Part shown: positions 29,057-37,915 of the stretch, one piece after another
How positions within the stretch are numbered: the first letter of the stretch is position 1
Layout of the letters: the number at the start of each line of letters is the position of its first letter
Assembly (NCBI RefSeq): GCF_029892685.1
Contig: NZ_JARXVD010000011.1
Span: 141,686 to 205,685 of the forward strand
DNA length: 64,000 bases
Reading direction: 5' to 3'
Source: Mycobacterium sp. OTB74
GTDB taxonomy: Bacteria > Actinomycetota > Actinomycetes > Mycobacteriales > Mycobacteriaceae
Translations under genes and position numbers: made by a program
The notes under the pieces: generated by a model
Seen by the model: only the letters and a program-made list of their open reading frames with translations
Told to the model about the DNA's origin: nothing
Databases searched by the model: none

Positions 29057-29162
29057 AAAAACAGACAGTCGGCACCCAACTTCGACTAATGAAGGCGGCG
29101 AATTATCAACGGATCAAATATTTCCCACGCAATCTAGACCAACCAAGAAAAGGACGCTTGAA

Positions 29163-29351
29163 ATGACGGCCACCAACCGTTACCTCGAAACCATCAAGCG
29201 TCTGCTGAGTGCCGAGGCCTACTTCCGGTCACTGGAAATGGTCGAGAAACGGGAAGCACAACCACCGGCTCGAGAAGAGAAATCGAAAGCACACGCACCC
29301 GGCGTACCAGTGTTTGCGGCCCGCCATCAGCATCATGACGGGATTCAGTAG
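29163..29351 (+). CDS. Small hypothetical protein, doubtful
   Basis: A 62-residue frame beginning MTATNRYLETIKRLL after AAAAGGACG. The first 45 residues look helical and coding-like; the last part runs into the complement of the DUF385 remnant on the other strand, so the gene may have been truncated by that sequence. No family is recognised. Confidence 0.3.
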   Translation: MTATNRYLETIKRLLSAEAYFRSLEMVEKREAQPPAREEKSKAHAPGVPVFAARHQHHDGIQ

Positions 29352-29390
29352 ATGCTTGTTGAAGGCTCGCACCAGGTCACGGAATGGCAT
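29229..29390 (-). pseudogene. N-terminal remnant of a DUF385 (deazaflavin-type) protein
   Basis: From an ATG at 29390, with GGAG 7 bases upstream, the frame reads MPFRDLVRAFNKHLLNPVMM, then AGRKHWYAG. This matches the start of the F420-dependent DUF385/Ddn-like family. After HWYAG the expected HxGRRSG continuation is replaced by unrelated residues, so only the first 31 or so codons survive. It fits the pattern of decay in this dormancy-like patch. Confidence 0.5.
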
Positions 29391-29530
29391 CGGTGTCTCC
29401 GTTTGGTGTTGAAGGAATCGGACATCCAATAATCGGCGCCTCGCACCGAAGCCATAAGTCAGCTATCTCCAATCCGACGCGCAGTCGCCATTGGCCACAA
29501 CATTCGGCTCCTGCCGCAAGATCGGACGCA

Positions 29531-29612
29531 GCTGATCAGCACCGATAGGTTTCTTGCCTCCGGAACGCGGTAGGGCCGATTCCGCAACGCGTCCTATGCC
29601 ACGGTATTGCCT
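29531..29612 (-). repeat. Dispersed repeat, copy E (right-hand part only)
   Basis: The segment from GCTGATCAGCACC through CGGAACGCGGTAGGGCCG to CGCAACGCGTCCTATGCC matches the right-hand part of the repeat copies at 40601 and 49549. The left part, including the hairpin, is absent. The surrounding 29391-29930 region otherwise holds no gene I can support. Confidence 0.6.
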
Positions 29613-29930
29613 CGATTTACGAGATTCTTGACGAGGCCGGCGTTGTGACGGAGCTGTTCGCTTAGCGATTGACCGTTGACAAGTCTTCCGGACGCATGGC
29701 GTCGGAGCCGCGATCCGGTGCACCGTTCAGAGTTCCCTCGGGGCGGTAACCCACCGTGAAGCGGCGGACTAAGCGGAGTCCGGCGTGCTCATCCACGACG
29801 ACATTGACGCGGCGTGTGCGTCGTTGGCATCCGCCAGCCATTCTGCGACGTGTCTCGTTTCCGCAGAAACGCGTTGAACTCGGATACGCTTGGGCGCTCC
29901 CACCGTGCACAGCCCCGGAAGAGCGTAGCC

Positions 29931-30158
29931 ATGACCTATAGCGATGATGACGCCCGCGCCTATTGGTCCAAGCTGCGCCATCTTGGCGTGCATCAGGGCG
30001 ACGTACTTCACCGGCCGGAACTGGTGAAAGTCCGGATCATCTTCCGCGAGTTCATGGAAGTCCGGCACGCACCGGCACTTCTGTGTCGGCTCACCGATCT
30101 CAGGGTCGTGCTGATCGCCGTCGCCCTTATCGCCTGCTACATGGTCGGCAGGGGCTGA
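29931..30158 (+). CDS. Small membrane-anchored hypothetical protein
   Basis: A 75-residue frame starting MTYSDDDARAYWSKL. A charged N-terminal half is followed by one C-terminal hydrophobic helix (VVLIAVALIACYMVG). It ends 2 bases before the SnoaL-like start, which suggests translational coupling. No family is recognised. Confidence 0.45.
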   Translation: MTYSDDDARAYWSKLRHLGVHQGDVLHRPELVKVRIIFREFMEVRHAPALLCRLTDLRVVLIAVALIACYMVGRG

Positions 30159-30160
30159 CT

Positions 30161-30577
30161 ATGTTCAGTGGCCCCGTAGACGACCGGCTACTCATCCGCG
30201 AACTGTTCGATCGCTATAGCGATGCCGTATGCCGCGGCGCGCTCGACGACTATCTCGACTGCTGGACCAGTAATCCCGTGCGCCTCGGCGCCGGGGGCGA
30301 ATGCCACGGCACCGACGAACTGCGCGCCCATTGGCATGGCATCTGGCAGGTGCTGTCACAGATGGTTTTCATCACCCAAATCGGGGCGATCGAAGTGGAC
30401 GGTGACACTGCCCACACCCGGTCGTATTGCCTCGAAACACTGCAACTGAGGAACGGAGCCACGCGCCAGCTCGTCGGGGGCTACGACGACACCCTTCACC
30501 GCGTCGACGGGCGATGGCTCTTCGGTAAGCGGATGTACCACATCGTCATCGATGAAAGTCGGGCCCCGCGGACGTAA
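30161..30577 (+). CDS. SnoaL-like/NTF2-like protein
   Basis: A 138-residue protein of the SnoaL-like group with the pattern LIRELFDRYSDAVCRGALDD, then CHGTDELRAHWHGIW and a C-terminal strand set (GRWLFGKRMYHIVI). The family includes isomerases, dehydratase-like proteins and non-catalytic binders. The ATG at 30161 is 2 bases after the upstream small membrane gene. The substrate cannot be inferred. Confidence 0.72.
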   Translation: MFSGPVDDRLLIRELFDRYSDAVCRGALDDYLDCWTSNPVRLGAGGECHGTDELRAHWHGIWQVLSQMVFITQIGAIEVDGDTAHTRSYCLETLQLRNGATRQLVGGYDDTLHRVDGRWLFGKRMYHIVIDESRAPRT

Positions 30578-30755
30578 GCGCAGCATTTGCGAATCGGAGA
30601 ATTCCCCACCACCGGCTCCTCCATCGACCCTGAAGATGATCCCGCCCACCCAGTTCACTCTGGATGCCGCGCGCTACCAGGCCGCACGCGCTGTCAAGGT
30701 GGCCAGCCAGCTCACGTCGACAGCGCCGTGTGGACGGCGTGGGCACCAACCGAAC

Positions 30756-31043
30756 TCACGTGAGTTGTACGGGCACGATCTCGGTGCGGGCGATGGCCCG
30801 GTCACGATCGCCGGCCAGGGCACCGCGGCGGGGATCAGACATGTAGGCGTCCATGGCGTCCTGCGAAGACCACTCGAACAGCTGGATTTCCAGCGGGCGG
30901 CCGCCACCACCGTCAGTCCGGGCCCGCTGCAGCACCACCCCTGCATGCTCAGCAACGAGCGCAAGCACCGTGTCTTCGTGGGCGACCAGTGCCTGCTCCA
31001 TTCCCGGATGCGGCCACAGAAACACGTAGAACGCCAGCTTCAC
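30756..31043 (-). CDS. DUF1330/antibiotic-monooxygenase-like dimeric alpha-beta barrel protein
   Basis: A 95-residue ferredoxin-like barrel protein starting VKLAFYVFLWPHPG, with EIQLFEWSSQDAMDAYMSDP near the middle. The GTG at 31043 is preferred because the first beta strand begins there; the frame is open to 31106 without coding character. These small proteins act as monooxygenases, isomerases or stress proteins. It is convergent with the SnoaL-like gene. Confidence 0.6.
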   Translation of the reverse strand: MKLAFYVFLWPHPGMEQALVAHEDTVLALVAEHAGVVLQRARTDGGGGRPLEIQLFEWSSQDAMDAYMSDPRRGALAGDRDRAIARTEIVPVQLT

Positions 31044-31266
31044 TCCCTGATGGTGGCATGCTGAGCCGGTTCGGCCCCAACGTTTTACGGCCAACGCGGG
31101 TGTCACGCTGAGCTCGGAGGGTTACCTGCCTTTCGGAGCAACATCGACGGGTTAGGGCGCACAGGCGCCGGCCCTCAATCATCAGTTGAGCGGTCAAGCA
31201 ACATAGGCGGGAAGACATGGTCGACTCGCGGAACGACAGAAATGAGAGGGAGGTGGACACAGCGCG

Positions 31267-32469
31267 ATGAGTGCGGTCTTTGTACTCGGTTCTGGCTTCG
31301 CAGGCTTATGGGCGTCCCTCGGCGCGGCCCGACGGCTCGATGAGCTCGGTGCCTCGCCAAAAGATGTCAGCATCAAAGTAATCAGCTCCCTGCCCTACCA
31401 CGACATTCGCGTGCGCAACTATGAGGCCGACCTGACGCAGTGCCGCATCCCGCTGCAGGATGTGTTGGATCCGGCTGGAGTTGAGCACATCGCCGCGGAT
31501 GTGCAGGCGATCGACCCGACCTCCCACACCGTGACCACTTCGCTCGGCCAACACACCTACGACCGGCTCGTGATGGCGCTGGGCTCTCAGCTGGTCAAAC
31601 CCGACATCCCAGGGCTGCATGAATTCGGCTTCGACGTCGACACCTACGATGGCGCGGTCCGACTGCAACGCCACCTCGAAAAACTCGCCGAGGGCGACCA
31701 CACACCGGCGGCGGCCACCGCGGTGGTTGTCGGTGCCGGCTTGACCGGCATTGAGGCCGCCTGTGAGTTGCCGGCACGGCTGGCCGCGTTGTTCCCCGAT
31801 GCGGACGCACAGGTCGTCCTCGTCGATCGCAATCCGCACGTTGGCTCGGACATGGGTAACTCGGCCCGACCGGTGATCGAGGCCGCACTGGCCTCAAACC
31901 GAGTGCGGACCCGATGTGGGGTGGGCGTCGCCTCGGTGAACACCAACGAGGTGACATTGTCGACCGGTGAAGTACTCGCCGCGTCGACGGTGGTGTGGTG
32001 CGCGGGCATGCGGGCCAATCCGCTGACGGCCGACCTTGGTGGCATGCGTGATGGCCTCGGCCGCGTCGCGGTCGACGACTATCTGCGCATTGAAGGCGTG
32101 CCGGACGTGTTCGCCGCAGGGGATGTCGCGACCGCGCGGATGGATGACAGCCACCTTTCGGTGATGTCCTGCCAACACGGTAGGCCGATGGGCCGGTTCG
32201 CGGGATACAACGTCATCAGCGACCTGTTCGGCGAGCCCATGCTTGCACTTCGGATCCCTTGGTATGTCACGGTGTTGGACCTCGGACCCGCGGGTGCGGT
32301 ATACACCGAGGGCTGGGATCGGCAGGTCGTTGCCGAGGGCGCCGACGCCAAGATAACGAAGCAGATCATCAATACCCAGCGAATCTATCCGCCGCTCAAC
32401 GGCAACCGAGACGACATCCTCGCCGCCGCCGCACCGACGCTGCAGACTCGACCCGCTGTTGACCGCTGA
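31267..32469 (+). CDS. NDH-2-like FAD pyridine-nucleotide oxidoreductase
   Basis: A 400-residue two-dinucleotide-binding flavoprotein. The FAD site is GSGFAGLWAS (residues 8-17), the NADH site VVVGAGLTGIEAA is near residues 155-167, and GVPDVFAAGDVATA near residues 277-290 is the FAD-ribityl motif. It resembles NADH dehydrogenase type II and related quinone reductases but is shorter and lacks an obvious C-terminal membrane helix. It stands alone, so its electron acceptor is unknown. Confidence 0.8.
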   Translation: MSAVFVLGSGFAGLWASLGAARRLDELGASPKDVSIKVISSLPYHDIRVRNYEADLTQCRIPLQDVLDPAGVEHIAADVQAIDPTSHTVTTSLGQHTYDRLVMALGSQLVKPDIPGLHEFGFDVDTYDGAVRLQRHLEKLAEGDHTPAAATAVVVGAGLTGIEAACELPARLAALFPDADAQVVLVDRNPHVGSDMGNSARPVIEAALASNRVRTRCGVGVASVNTNEVTLSTGEVLAASTVVWCAGMRANPLTADLGGMRDGLGRVAVDDYLRIEGVPDVFAAGDVATARMDDSHLSVMSCQHGRPMGRFAGYNVISDLFGEPMLALRIPWYVTVLDLGPAGAVYTEGWDRQVVAEGADAKITKQIINTQRIYPPLNGNRDDILAAAAPTLQTRPAVDR

Positions 32470-32701
32470 ACTAGCGGGGCGATAAGGAGTATCGGCGCCG
32501 CAGCGCCGCACGCCCTCAGACCATGACTGAATATGCAAGGGAAACAGGTCGTTTGGGATGTAACTGTCGGTGGGTTCACAGACCAAGGTCATGGCGGTGG
32601 GCTCCCGGTTCTTGCCGGCCTGGCTGACCCGGCTGATCGGCAAGCGACTCGCGGACTTCTGAGTTCACCTGCCGGACAACCTCCTGCGACACGATGGCCG
32701 C
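32470..32701. other. Intergenic region with a possible C-terminal gene fragment
   Basis: Between the flavoprotein and the adenylating enzyme. A 30-codon frame at 32570-32662 (VGSQTKVMAVGSRF, then LPAWLTRLIGKRLADF) reads like the C-terminal tail of a mycobacterial lipid SDR and may be a remnant. Nothing else is recognised. Confidence 0.25.
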
Positions 32702-33793
32702 GTGGCGGACATCGACTACTCCCTGCTGGACGTGCCGCGCGACGTGCCACCCGCAGATCCCGAGGCCTACCTACGCGCCGCGATCGCTTGGCACTTCGGC
32801 GTCGGTACGGGTTCACCGTTCTGGCTTCGCGCGGCCCAGCACCTTGACTTCGACCCGCTCTCGGACGTGCAGACCTTCGCGGACCTGCGCCGATTCCCCA
32901 ACCTCGCCGACGAATTGCGCAGCGTCCCGGTCGACGACCTCATCCCCCGTGGCTACGGGTCGCCGCCGCCGATCCCCCGCATCTTCGAATCCGGTGGCAC
33001 CACGGGCGCGCCCAAACGCACGGCGCAACTCCCCGATTGGGTCGAGCAGGTGACCCGGTGGCAGGTCGAGGATTTCACTGCGGGCGGGTTTGTGCCCGGC
33101 GGCGGGCTGCTGTGCCTGATGCCGAGCGGCCCGCACGGCGTCGGGCACTTCGACCGCGTGGTCGCCGAGCGCCTTGGGTCGGTGTGCCACCCGATCGACT
33201 TGGATCCGCGTTGGGTCAAAAAGCTGGCCGCCCGTAACGCGACCTCTGAGATGGCTGGTTACGTGGAGCACGTGCTGGAGCAGGCGACGTACATCTTGCA
33301 GACCCAGGACGTCGTAAACCTGCACGCGACACCGCCGTTGGTGGAGGCGATCGCCCGTAACGACGGCCTGGTCGACTTGGTGAACAGCAAAATCCGACAC
33401 CTGCTGCTTAGCGGCGCGCACGTCGATGTGGACACCCTCGACCTGCTTCGCCAGATCTTCCCGAACACTGCGGTCGCGATGGCGTTCGGCAGCACGATGG
33501 TGCTGTCGCAGGCGGCCACCCGCGTGGAGGGCGACTCGTTCATCTTCGACCCGCGCTCGCCGTACGTCTTCTTCCGGGTGATCGACCCGGACACCGGTGC
33601 CGAGGTGCCGTACGGAGAGCGCGGCCAGGTGGTGATGAACCACCTCAGCAAGGGCATGTTCATCCCGAACAACTTGGAACGCGACACCGCGATCCGGGTG
33701 CCGGGGCCCAGCGGGCAGGTTGGCGATTCCGTCAGCGAGGTCGCACCCGTCGCGGTTTTCGGCGGCGAGCGTGTCATCGAGGGTGTGTACTGA
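32702..33793 (+). CDS. LuxE/EhpF-like acyl-adenylating enzyme
   Basis: A 363-residue member of the ANL (AMP-forming) superfamily in its short LuxE/PaaK/EhpF form. The phosphate-binding motif ESGGTTGAPKR is near residues 97-107, and AFGSTM near residue 264 is the adenine-binding segment. EhpF of Pantoea adenylates a phenazine carboxylate before reduction, and LuxE activates fatty acids. Three bases separate its stop from the ALDH-type reductase start, so the pair probably reduces a carboxylic acid to an aldehyde via an acyl-adenylate or acyl-enzyme. The acid itself is unknown. Confidence 0.75.
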   Translation: MADIDYSLLDVPRDVPPADPEAYLRAAIAWHFGVGTGSPFWLRAAQHLDFDPLSDVQTFADLRRFPNLADELRSVPVDDLIPRGYGSPPPIPRIFESGGTTGAPKRTAQLPDWVEQVTRWQVEDFTAGGFVPGGGLLCLMPSGPHGVGHFDRVVAERLGSVCHPIDLDPRWVKKLAARNATSEMAGYVEHVLEQATYILQTQDVVNLHATPPLVEAIARNDGLVDLVNSKIRHLLLSGAHVDVDTLDLLRQIFPNTAVAMAFGSTMVLSQAATRVEGDSFIFDPRSPYVFFRVIDPDTGAEVPYGERGQVVMNHLSKGMFIPNNLERDTAIRVPGPSGQVGDSVSEVAPVAVFGGERVIEGVY

Positions 33794-33796
33794 CCG

Positions 33797-35170
33797 ATGA
33801 CAGGCGATCTGGTCGATCTGCCCGCGCTCGGGCCCGACGGCGAGTACCGGACCCGGAACCGGGAAGTGCTATACGACACGGCGGGCCTGCCGGTCGCGGA
33901 ATCATCCGTCGTGCCAAGGCTTTTCGTCACCCGGTCGATCGACGCGCAACGCAAGCTGCGCCCGCTGCCCGCCGCGGAGCGTGAGGCAGCGCTGACCAAG
34001 GCCGCCGACGTCTTCGTGTCGTCGACGATCGCCGGACTGGACTTCGACACGTATGTCGACCTCACCTGCCGCGTGACCGGCCTGCCAGTGGCGGCGGCCC
34101 GCGCGGGTGCCCACACCGTCGCCGAATCCCTCACCACCGCATCCGACGCCGTCCGCGCGGCTCAGCCGACGGGCGCGAAACCCGACTGGCGAGAGTTGGG
34201 CAGCACCGGCGGCGCTGTCTGGGCACGACGCGGCGAGGTGCTGGCAATCCACGCGCCAGGCAATGCACCCGGCGTGCACGGCCTCTGGCCACAGGCCCTC
34301 GCACTGGGCTACCGCGTGGCTGTTCGGCCGTCGCGGCGCGAGCCGTTCACCGCGCACCGGCTTATTCACGCGTTGCGGCAGGCGGGTTTTCGGGACGGAC
34401 ACGCGCTATATCTGCCGACCGACCACACCGTCGCCGACGACGTCATCGGCGCGGCCGACCTCGCCATGGTGTACGGCGGCCAGGACGTCGTCGACAGGTA
34501 CGCGCAGGATCCGAAGGTGCTCACCAACGGGCCGGGGCGCACCAAGATCCTGATGACCGCGGACTGCGACTGGCGCGAGTACCTCGACGTGATCGTCGAC
34601 TCGATAGCCAATCTGGGCGGCATGGCGTGCGTGAACGCCACCGCAGTGTTGTACGAGGGCGACGCCGCGCCGCTTGCGCATGCCATCGCCGAACGGTTGT
34701 CGGCTATCCCCCCACTGCCGAATACCGACGAACGTGCCATCCTGCCAATAGCTTCCATCAATTCGGCACGCGCTATCGCCGATCATCTCGCGGCCAGGGC
34801 TGCCGGGGCGGTGCCGGTTCTGGGCGCCGATCAGGTTGTCGCCGACCTCGGCGGTGGGTTCGCCGCACTGCGCCCGGCCGTGTACCTGCTGGCCGCCCCC
34901 GACCCGGCGAAGCTCAACGTCGAGCTGCCCTTCCCCTGTGTCTGGGTCTCGCCATGGTCGCGGGCCGACGGCATTGCGCCTCTGCGAAACTCCTTGGTGC
35001 TCAACGTGATCACCGCGGACGACGAGCTGATCGACGAGCTTCTGAACGAGCCGACGGTGACCAACGTGTACCGCGGCCGCTACCCCACGCACCATTCCGC
35101 TCCGCACATCCCGCATCAGGGATTCCTCGCGGACTTCCTGATGCGAAACAAGAGCTTCATCGGCGGCTAG
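33797..35170 (+). CDS. ALDH/LuxC-superfamily acyl reductase (EhpG-like)
   Basis: A 457-residue protein of the aldehyde dehydrogenase superfamily. The candidate catalytic cysteine is in NLGGMACVNATA near residue 278, and APGNAPGVHG near residue 154 matches the cofactor-loop region of LuxC-type reductases. It starts 4 bases after the adenylating enzyme. By analogy with LuxC/LuxE and EhpG/EhpF it would reduce the activated acid to an aldehyde with NAD(P)H. Its TAG stop is followed in the same frame by the EF-Tu-like domain. Confidence 0.75.
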   Translation: MTGDLVDLPALGPDGEYRTRNREVLYDTAGLPVAESSVVPRLFVTRSIDAQRKLRPLPAAEREAALTKAADVFVSSTIAGLDFDTYVDLTCRVTGLPVAAARAGAHTVAESLTTASDAVRAAQPTGAKPDWRELGSTGGAVWARRGEVLAIHAPGNAPGVHGLWPQALALGYRVAVRPSRREPFTAHRLIHALRQAGFRDGHALYLPTDHTVADDVIGAADLAMVYGGQDVVDRYAQDPKVLTNGPGRTKILMTADCDWREYLDVIVDSIANLGGMACVNATAVLYEGDAAPLAHAIAERLSAIPPLPNTDERAILPIASINSARAIADHLAARAAGAVPVLGADQVVADLGGGFAALRPAVYLLAAPDPAKLNVELPFPCVWVSPWSRADGIAPLRNSLVLNVITADDELIDELLNEPTVTNVYRGRYPTHHSAPHIPHQGFLADFLMRNKSFIGG

Positions 35171-35197
35171 ACCTGGCACACTCCTGACATCTTCCGA

Positions 35198-35449
35198 TTG
35201 ACAGTCGAGGACGTTTTCGTGATCCGTAACCGCGGCGTCGTTGCGACCGGTCGGGTCGAAAGCGGCCTGCTGCGGGTCGGCGAGACCGTGCACATCGAGA
35301 TCTTCCGCAAGTCGATCCACGCGGCAAAGGCCGGTGACAACATAGGCGTGTTGTTCAAGAGCGTCGGAAAGGGCCAACTCGATCGCGGCTCCGTACTCAC
35401 CGCATCAGGCGAGTTTCCTTCGATCGAACAGACGGGCTTCGTCGTCTGA
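35198..35449 (+). CDS. Orphan EF-Tu domain II protein
   Basis: An 83-residue protein consisting only of an EF-Tu-like beta barrel (TVEDVFVIRNRGVVATGRVE, then AKAGDNIGVLFKSV and LDRGSVLTA). There is no GTPase domain. Such stand-alone domain II proteins occur in actinobacteria with unknown function. The only in-frame start near the fold is a TTG with no clear ribosome site, and the frame is continuous with the preceding ALDH gene across a TAG, so a truncated start, readthrough or remnant are all possible. Confidence 0.5.
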   Translation: MTVEDVFVIRNRGVVATGRVESGLLRVGETVHIEIFRKSIHAAKAGDNIGVLFKSVGKGQLDRGSVLTASGEFPSIEQTGFVV

Positions 35450-35937
35450 GGTTCGGTACGCGCTGATCGCCTCGCCGACCGCACGGCGGAGGACAGGTTG
35501 GCGACGCGGCATAGCAAAAAGCCGATGCCGGTGAGTTGCCGGGCCTTGCGATCGATAGTTTCCTGCCGGCTTCGAGTTCGTTGAGCGCGTCGATAGCACG
35601 GATTCGATCGGTCGTGCGTGCTAGTCAAGCCGCACGGAAAAGGTGACAGCCGCCGTGAAAACGGGCCATATAGTGTTGCGCGGCGCGCGAGCTTATAGCG
35701 GTCTCCGTGGCGCAGCTGAGTCCCGAGTGTGATGTCAGGATCAAGGCCTCGTCATCGAGGTGGTCGGCCAACAGCAGTGCTGCAGGGGTGAACTCGGCGC
35801 GCTCGGCGGCGTCCTGTTCGTCCTGCTGGGTGTTCCATGCCGCGTTAAAGCCGTGCACGGGACGCACCCTGGGCGTGAACGAGACTTCCGATCGAGGCAC
35901 GGGTGGGTTGCGGATCGCCACGACCGCACCCTCCACG
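35450..35937. other. Gene-poor stretch before repeat copy D
   Basis: About 490 bases with only weak open frames. A minus-strand frame crossing it (to 35625) runs through the repeat hairpin and has no recognisable domain, so it is not called. The stretch may be old gene debris. Confidence 0.35.
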
Positions 35938-36105
35938 GCGGCCGCATGACCGCCCGGGTTTTCAACACCTATTTCGATAGGTCCCGAGCCCCCGGGGACC
36001 TGTCGAAAACTCGGATTCTGCTGATCAACCGGGGCCAAGTTCTTGATCCCGGAACGCGACCACACCGATTCCGGAACGCGTGCGATGCGTAGACCCGCGA
36101 TATCA
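35938..36105 (-). repeat. Dispersed repeat, copy D (internally deleted)
   Basis: It starts with the left-end sequence GCGGCCGCATGACCGC and jumps directly to the hairpin zone (TTTCGATAGGTCCC ... GGGACCTGTCGAAA, 35972-36008), missing about 260 bases found in copies A and C. It then follows the right-hand part to a duplicated GCGATATCACTCAATG. The deletion shows that the ends and the hairpin belong to one unit. Confidence 0.65.
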
Positions 36106-36255
36106 CTCAATGCCCGCGATATCACTCAATGAGTAGGCAGTCGCAGCAGTAACGGTGTTGCGTTGACATCGGCACTTGTGTTGCGCTTAAGCGATCGCGT
36201 TCACGAAAGCCGAGATTGCGATCGCTCAAGCCGTCGCAGCGAGGAGGCGCACCTC

Positions 36256-36723
36256 ATGTCCATGGAAGGCTCTGTGACACTGCGGATGTCCGCATCGGCG
36301 GACCGCATCTGGGACGTCCTCTCCGATGTCCGCAACACCGGGAAGTTCTCACCTGAGGTGATGGAAGCCGAGTGGTTGGGCGGTGCGACCGGACCAGCCC
36401 TCGGCGCCCGGTTCCGGGGACACGTCAGGCGGAACGAGATCGGCCCCATCTACTGGACAACGTGCGAAGTGACGGCGTGCAAGCCCGGGCGTGAGTTCGG
36501 CTTCGCGGTCCTGATGGGCGACCGAGCCGTCAACACCTGGCACTACCAGTTGACGCCCGCCGGAGCCGAGACCGACGTCACAGAATCGTTCCGGATGCCT
36601 CCGGGCGCATTCACCACAGCGTTCTCGGTGCTCGGCGGGCAACTCCGCCGTCGGCGCAACGTTCGCGACATGCGCAAGACCCTGGAACGGATCAAGGCCG
36701 TCGTCGAGGCCCCCGAGCAGTAG
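36256..36723 (+). CDS. SRPBCC (START-like) lipid-binding protein
   Basis: A 155-residue SRPBCC/polyketide-cyclase-like protein. It has the typical opening SASADRIWDVLSDVRNTGKF, central beta strands (TTCEVTACKPGREFGFAVL) and a long C-terminal helix (MRKTLERIKAVVE). It starts at an ATG with GAGGAGG upstream. The fold binds hydrophobic ligands in a cavity; mycobacteria carry many such proteins near lipid genes. The ligand is unknown. Confidence 0.83.
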   Translation: MSMEGSVTLRMSASADRIWDVLSDVRNTGKFSPEVMEAEWLGGATGPALGARFRGHVRRNEIGPIYWTTCEVTACKPGREFGFAVLMGDRAVNTWHYQLTPAGAETDVTESFRMPPGAFTTAFSVLGGQLRRRRNVRDMRKTLERIKAVVEAPEQ

Positions 36724-36812
36724 CCGGGCTCGGCAGATCAGGAACGACCTGCAGCGCCCTGCACCGCCTCGGCGATCACGGCCCGGAAAGTCTCCGGCGA
36801 CAACGTCGCGGC

Positions 36813-37421
36813 ATGGTCGGCGATGGCGCATCGGCTGTAAACGAATTGATCGCACTACGCCAGCGCGCCGAAGGATACGGAGTCAAGATCGCCGTTGAAT
36901 CTGTCGAAAGGCTGTGCTGTGTAAGTGGTTTGGGTGTAGCGGCCGTGCGGCAGACTCAGCAGGAACATGCCGCGGAGCCCCTTGCCGAGGAGTTGTGGCA
37001 GGCACTTACGGATATGGCTCGGCACCTAACACAAAACGGAGCGCGGATCTACACGCATACCCAGAAATTGGGCAGATTCAAGAAATTCAGGTGCCCGACC
37101 GGCTTTGTGCCACACCGAAGGCGCGCTGGATCCCACCCCACATGCTCTATCGTGTCGATCAACGCGCTAACACCTGACGGACAGCTCTTTTATTACCAGT
37201 ATCCCGAATACGACTGGCGTGATGGCGCTCCCCAGTTGAAGTACGAAGACTGTAGTGCAAGCCGATTGGTTGCAGGCGAGGTAGTGATCGGCGAACTGGT
37301 CGTAAGCGTGGGTGATGGTGGGCTATGTCTGCGAGCCTACGACGAATACACACCGCCCTTTTACGAGTTCCTAGCGTCGCTGTCTCAGCGAGTCTCTACG
37401 ACCCCTTTAGAGAGTGATTAA
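36813..37421 (+). CDS. Unrecognised protein in lower-GC island
   Basis: A 202-residue frame whose C-terminal half looks well coded (INALTPDGQLFYYQYPEYDW, then GELVVSVGDGGLCLRAYDEY). The first third is less convincing, and other frames are also open there, so the start is uncertain; an internal start at MARHLTQNG is possible. Base composition is visibly lower in GC than the flanks, which suggests acquisition. No family is recognised. Confidence 0.4.
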   Translation: MVGDGASAVNELIALRQRAEGYGVKIAVESVERLCCVSGLGVAAVRQTQQEHAAEPLAEELWQALTDMARHLTQNGARIYTHTQKLGRFKKFRCPTGFVPHRRRAGSHPTCSIVSINALTPDGQLFYYQYPEYDWRDGAPQLKYEDCSASRLVAGEVVIGELVVSVGDGGLCLRAYDEYTPPFYEFLASLSQRVSTTPLESD

Positions 37422-37517
37422 GGCAGGTACTTTTGCCTTTGGGCTAACCGATCGACGGTTAGGCGGCCCCGCCGGGCCGGTTCTGCTCGCCGAACAGCAC
37501 AGCCAGGAGTGGTGCTA

Positions 37518-37915
37518 ATGAGGACCCGGTTTGCGATGGTGTGCTGGCTGGTGTTGATAGCGGCAGGTTGTGCGCCGCAGCCGGATGTGACCGCAACTGA
37601 TGCCGACAACGATGGACACATCGAGCTCCGCAGCGGTCAACTTTTTGACATCGTCCTCGCCGACGATTACGACTAGACGAGCTGTCAGTGGCGCGAAGAG
37701 CACAATGACAACCCACCCGTCATCGAGGTGCTCGGACAGCGTTACGAGTGGACCCGAAAGCCACCCGCCGGTACCGCCAACGGTACAAACACCCAGAGAT
37801 ACCGCGCAAAGGAAGAGGGGCCGGCGCGGATCAATCTGATCGAGTCGACTAACTCCGGAAAGGTCTGTCGCCGTTACGAACTCACCGTAACAGCGAACCA
37901 ACACACCCTTCAAAA
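37518..37915 (+). pseudogene. Lipoprotein with in-frame amber codon, I42/chagasin-like
   Basis: The frame starts with a signal peptide and lipobox ending at Cys18 (LIAAGC) after AGGAG. It runs 52 codons to a TAG at 37674-37676, then continues in the same frame as plausible protein (SCQWREEHNDNPPVIEVLGQ, later KVCRRYELTVTA) up to the terminator hairpin. The pattern of an opening strand (LRSGQLFDIVLADDYD), a Trp, and a late Arg-Arg-Tyr strand resembles small beta-sandwich inhibitor lipoproteins of the I42 type. Probably a recently broken gene; the family call is tentative. Confidence 0.5.

Noticed and set aside
35625..36125. 166-codon minus-strand frame
   Set aside because: It runs through the repeat hairpin of copy D, and no domain or ribosome site is visible.
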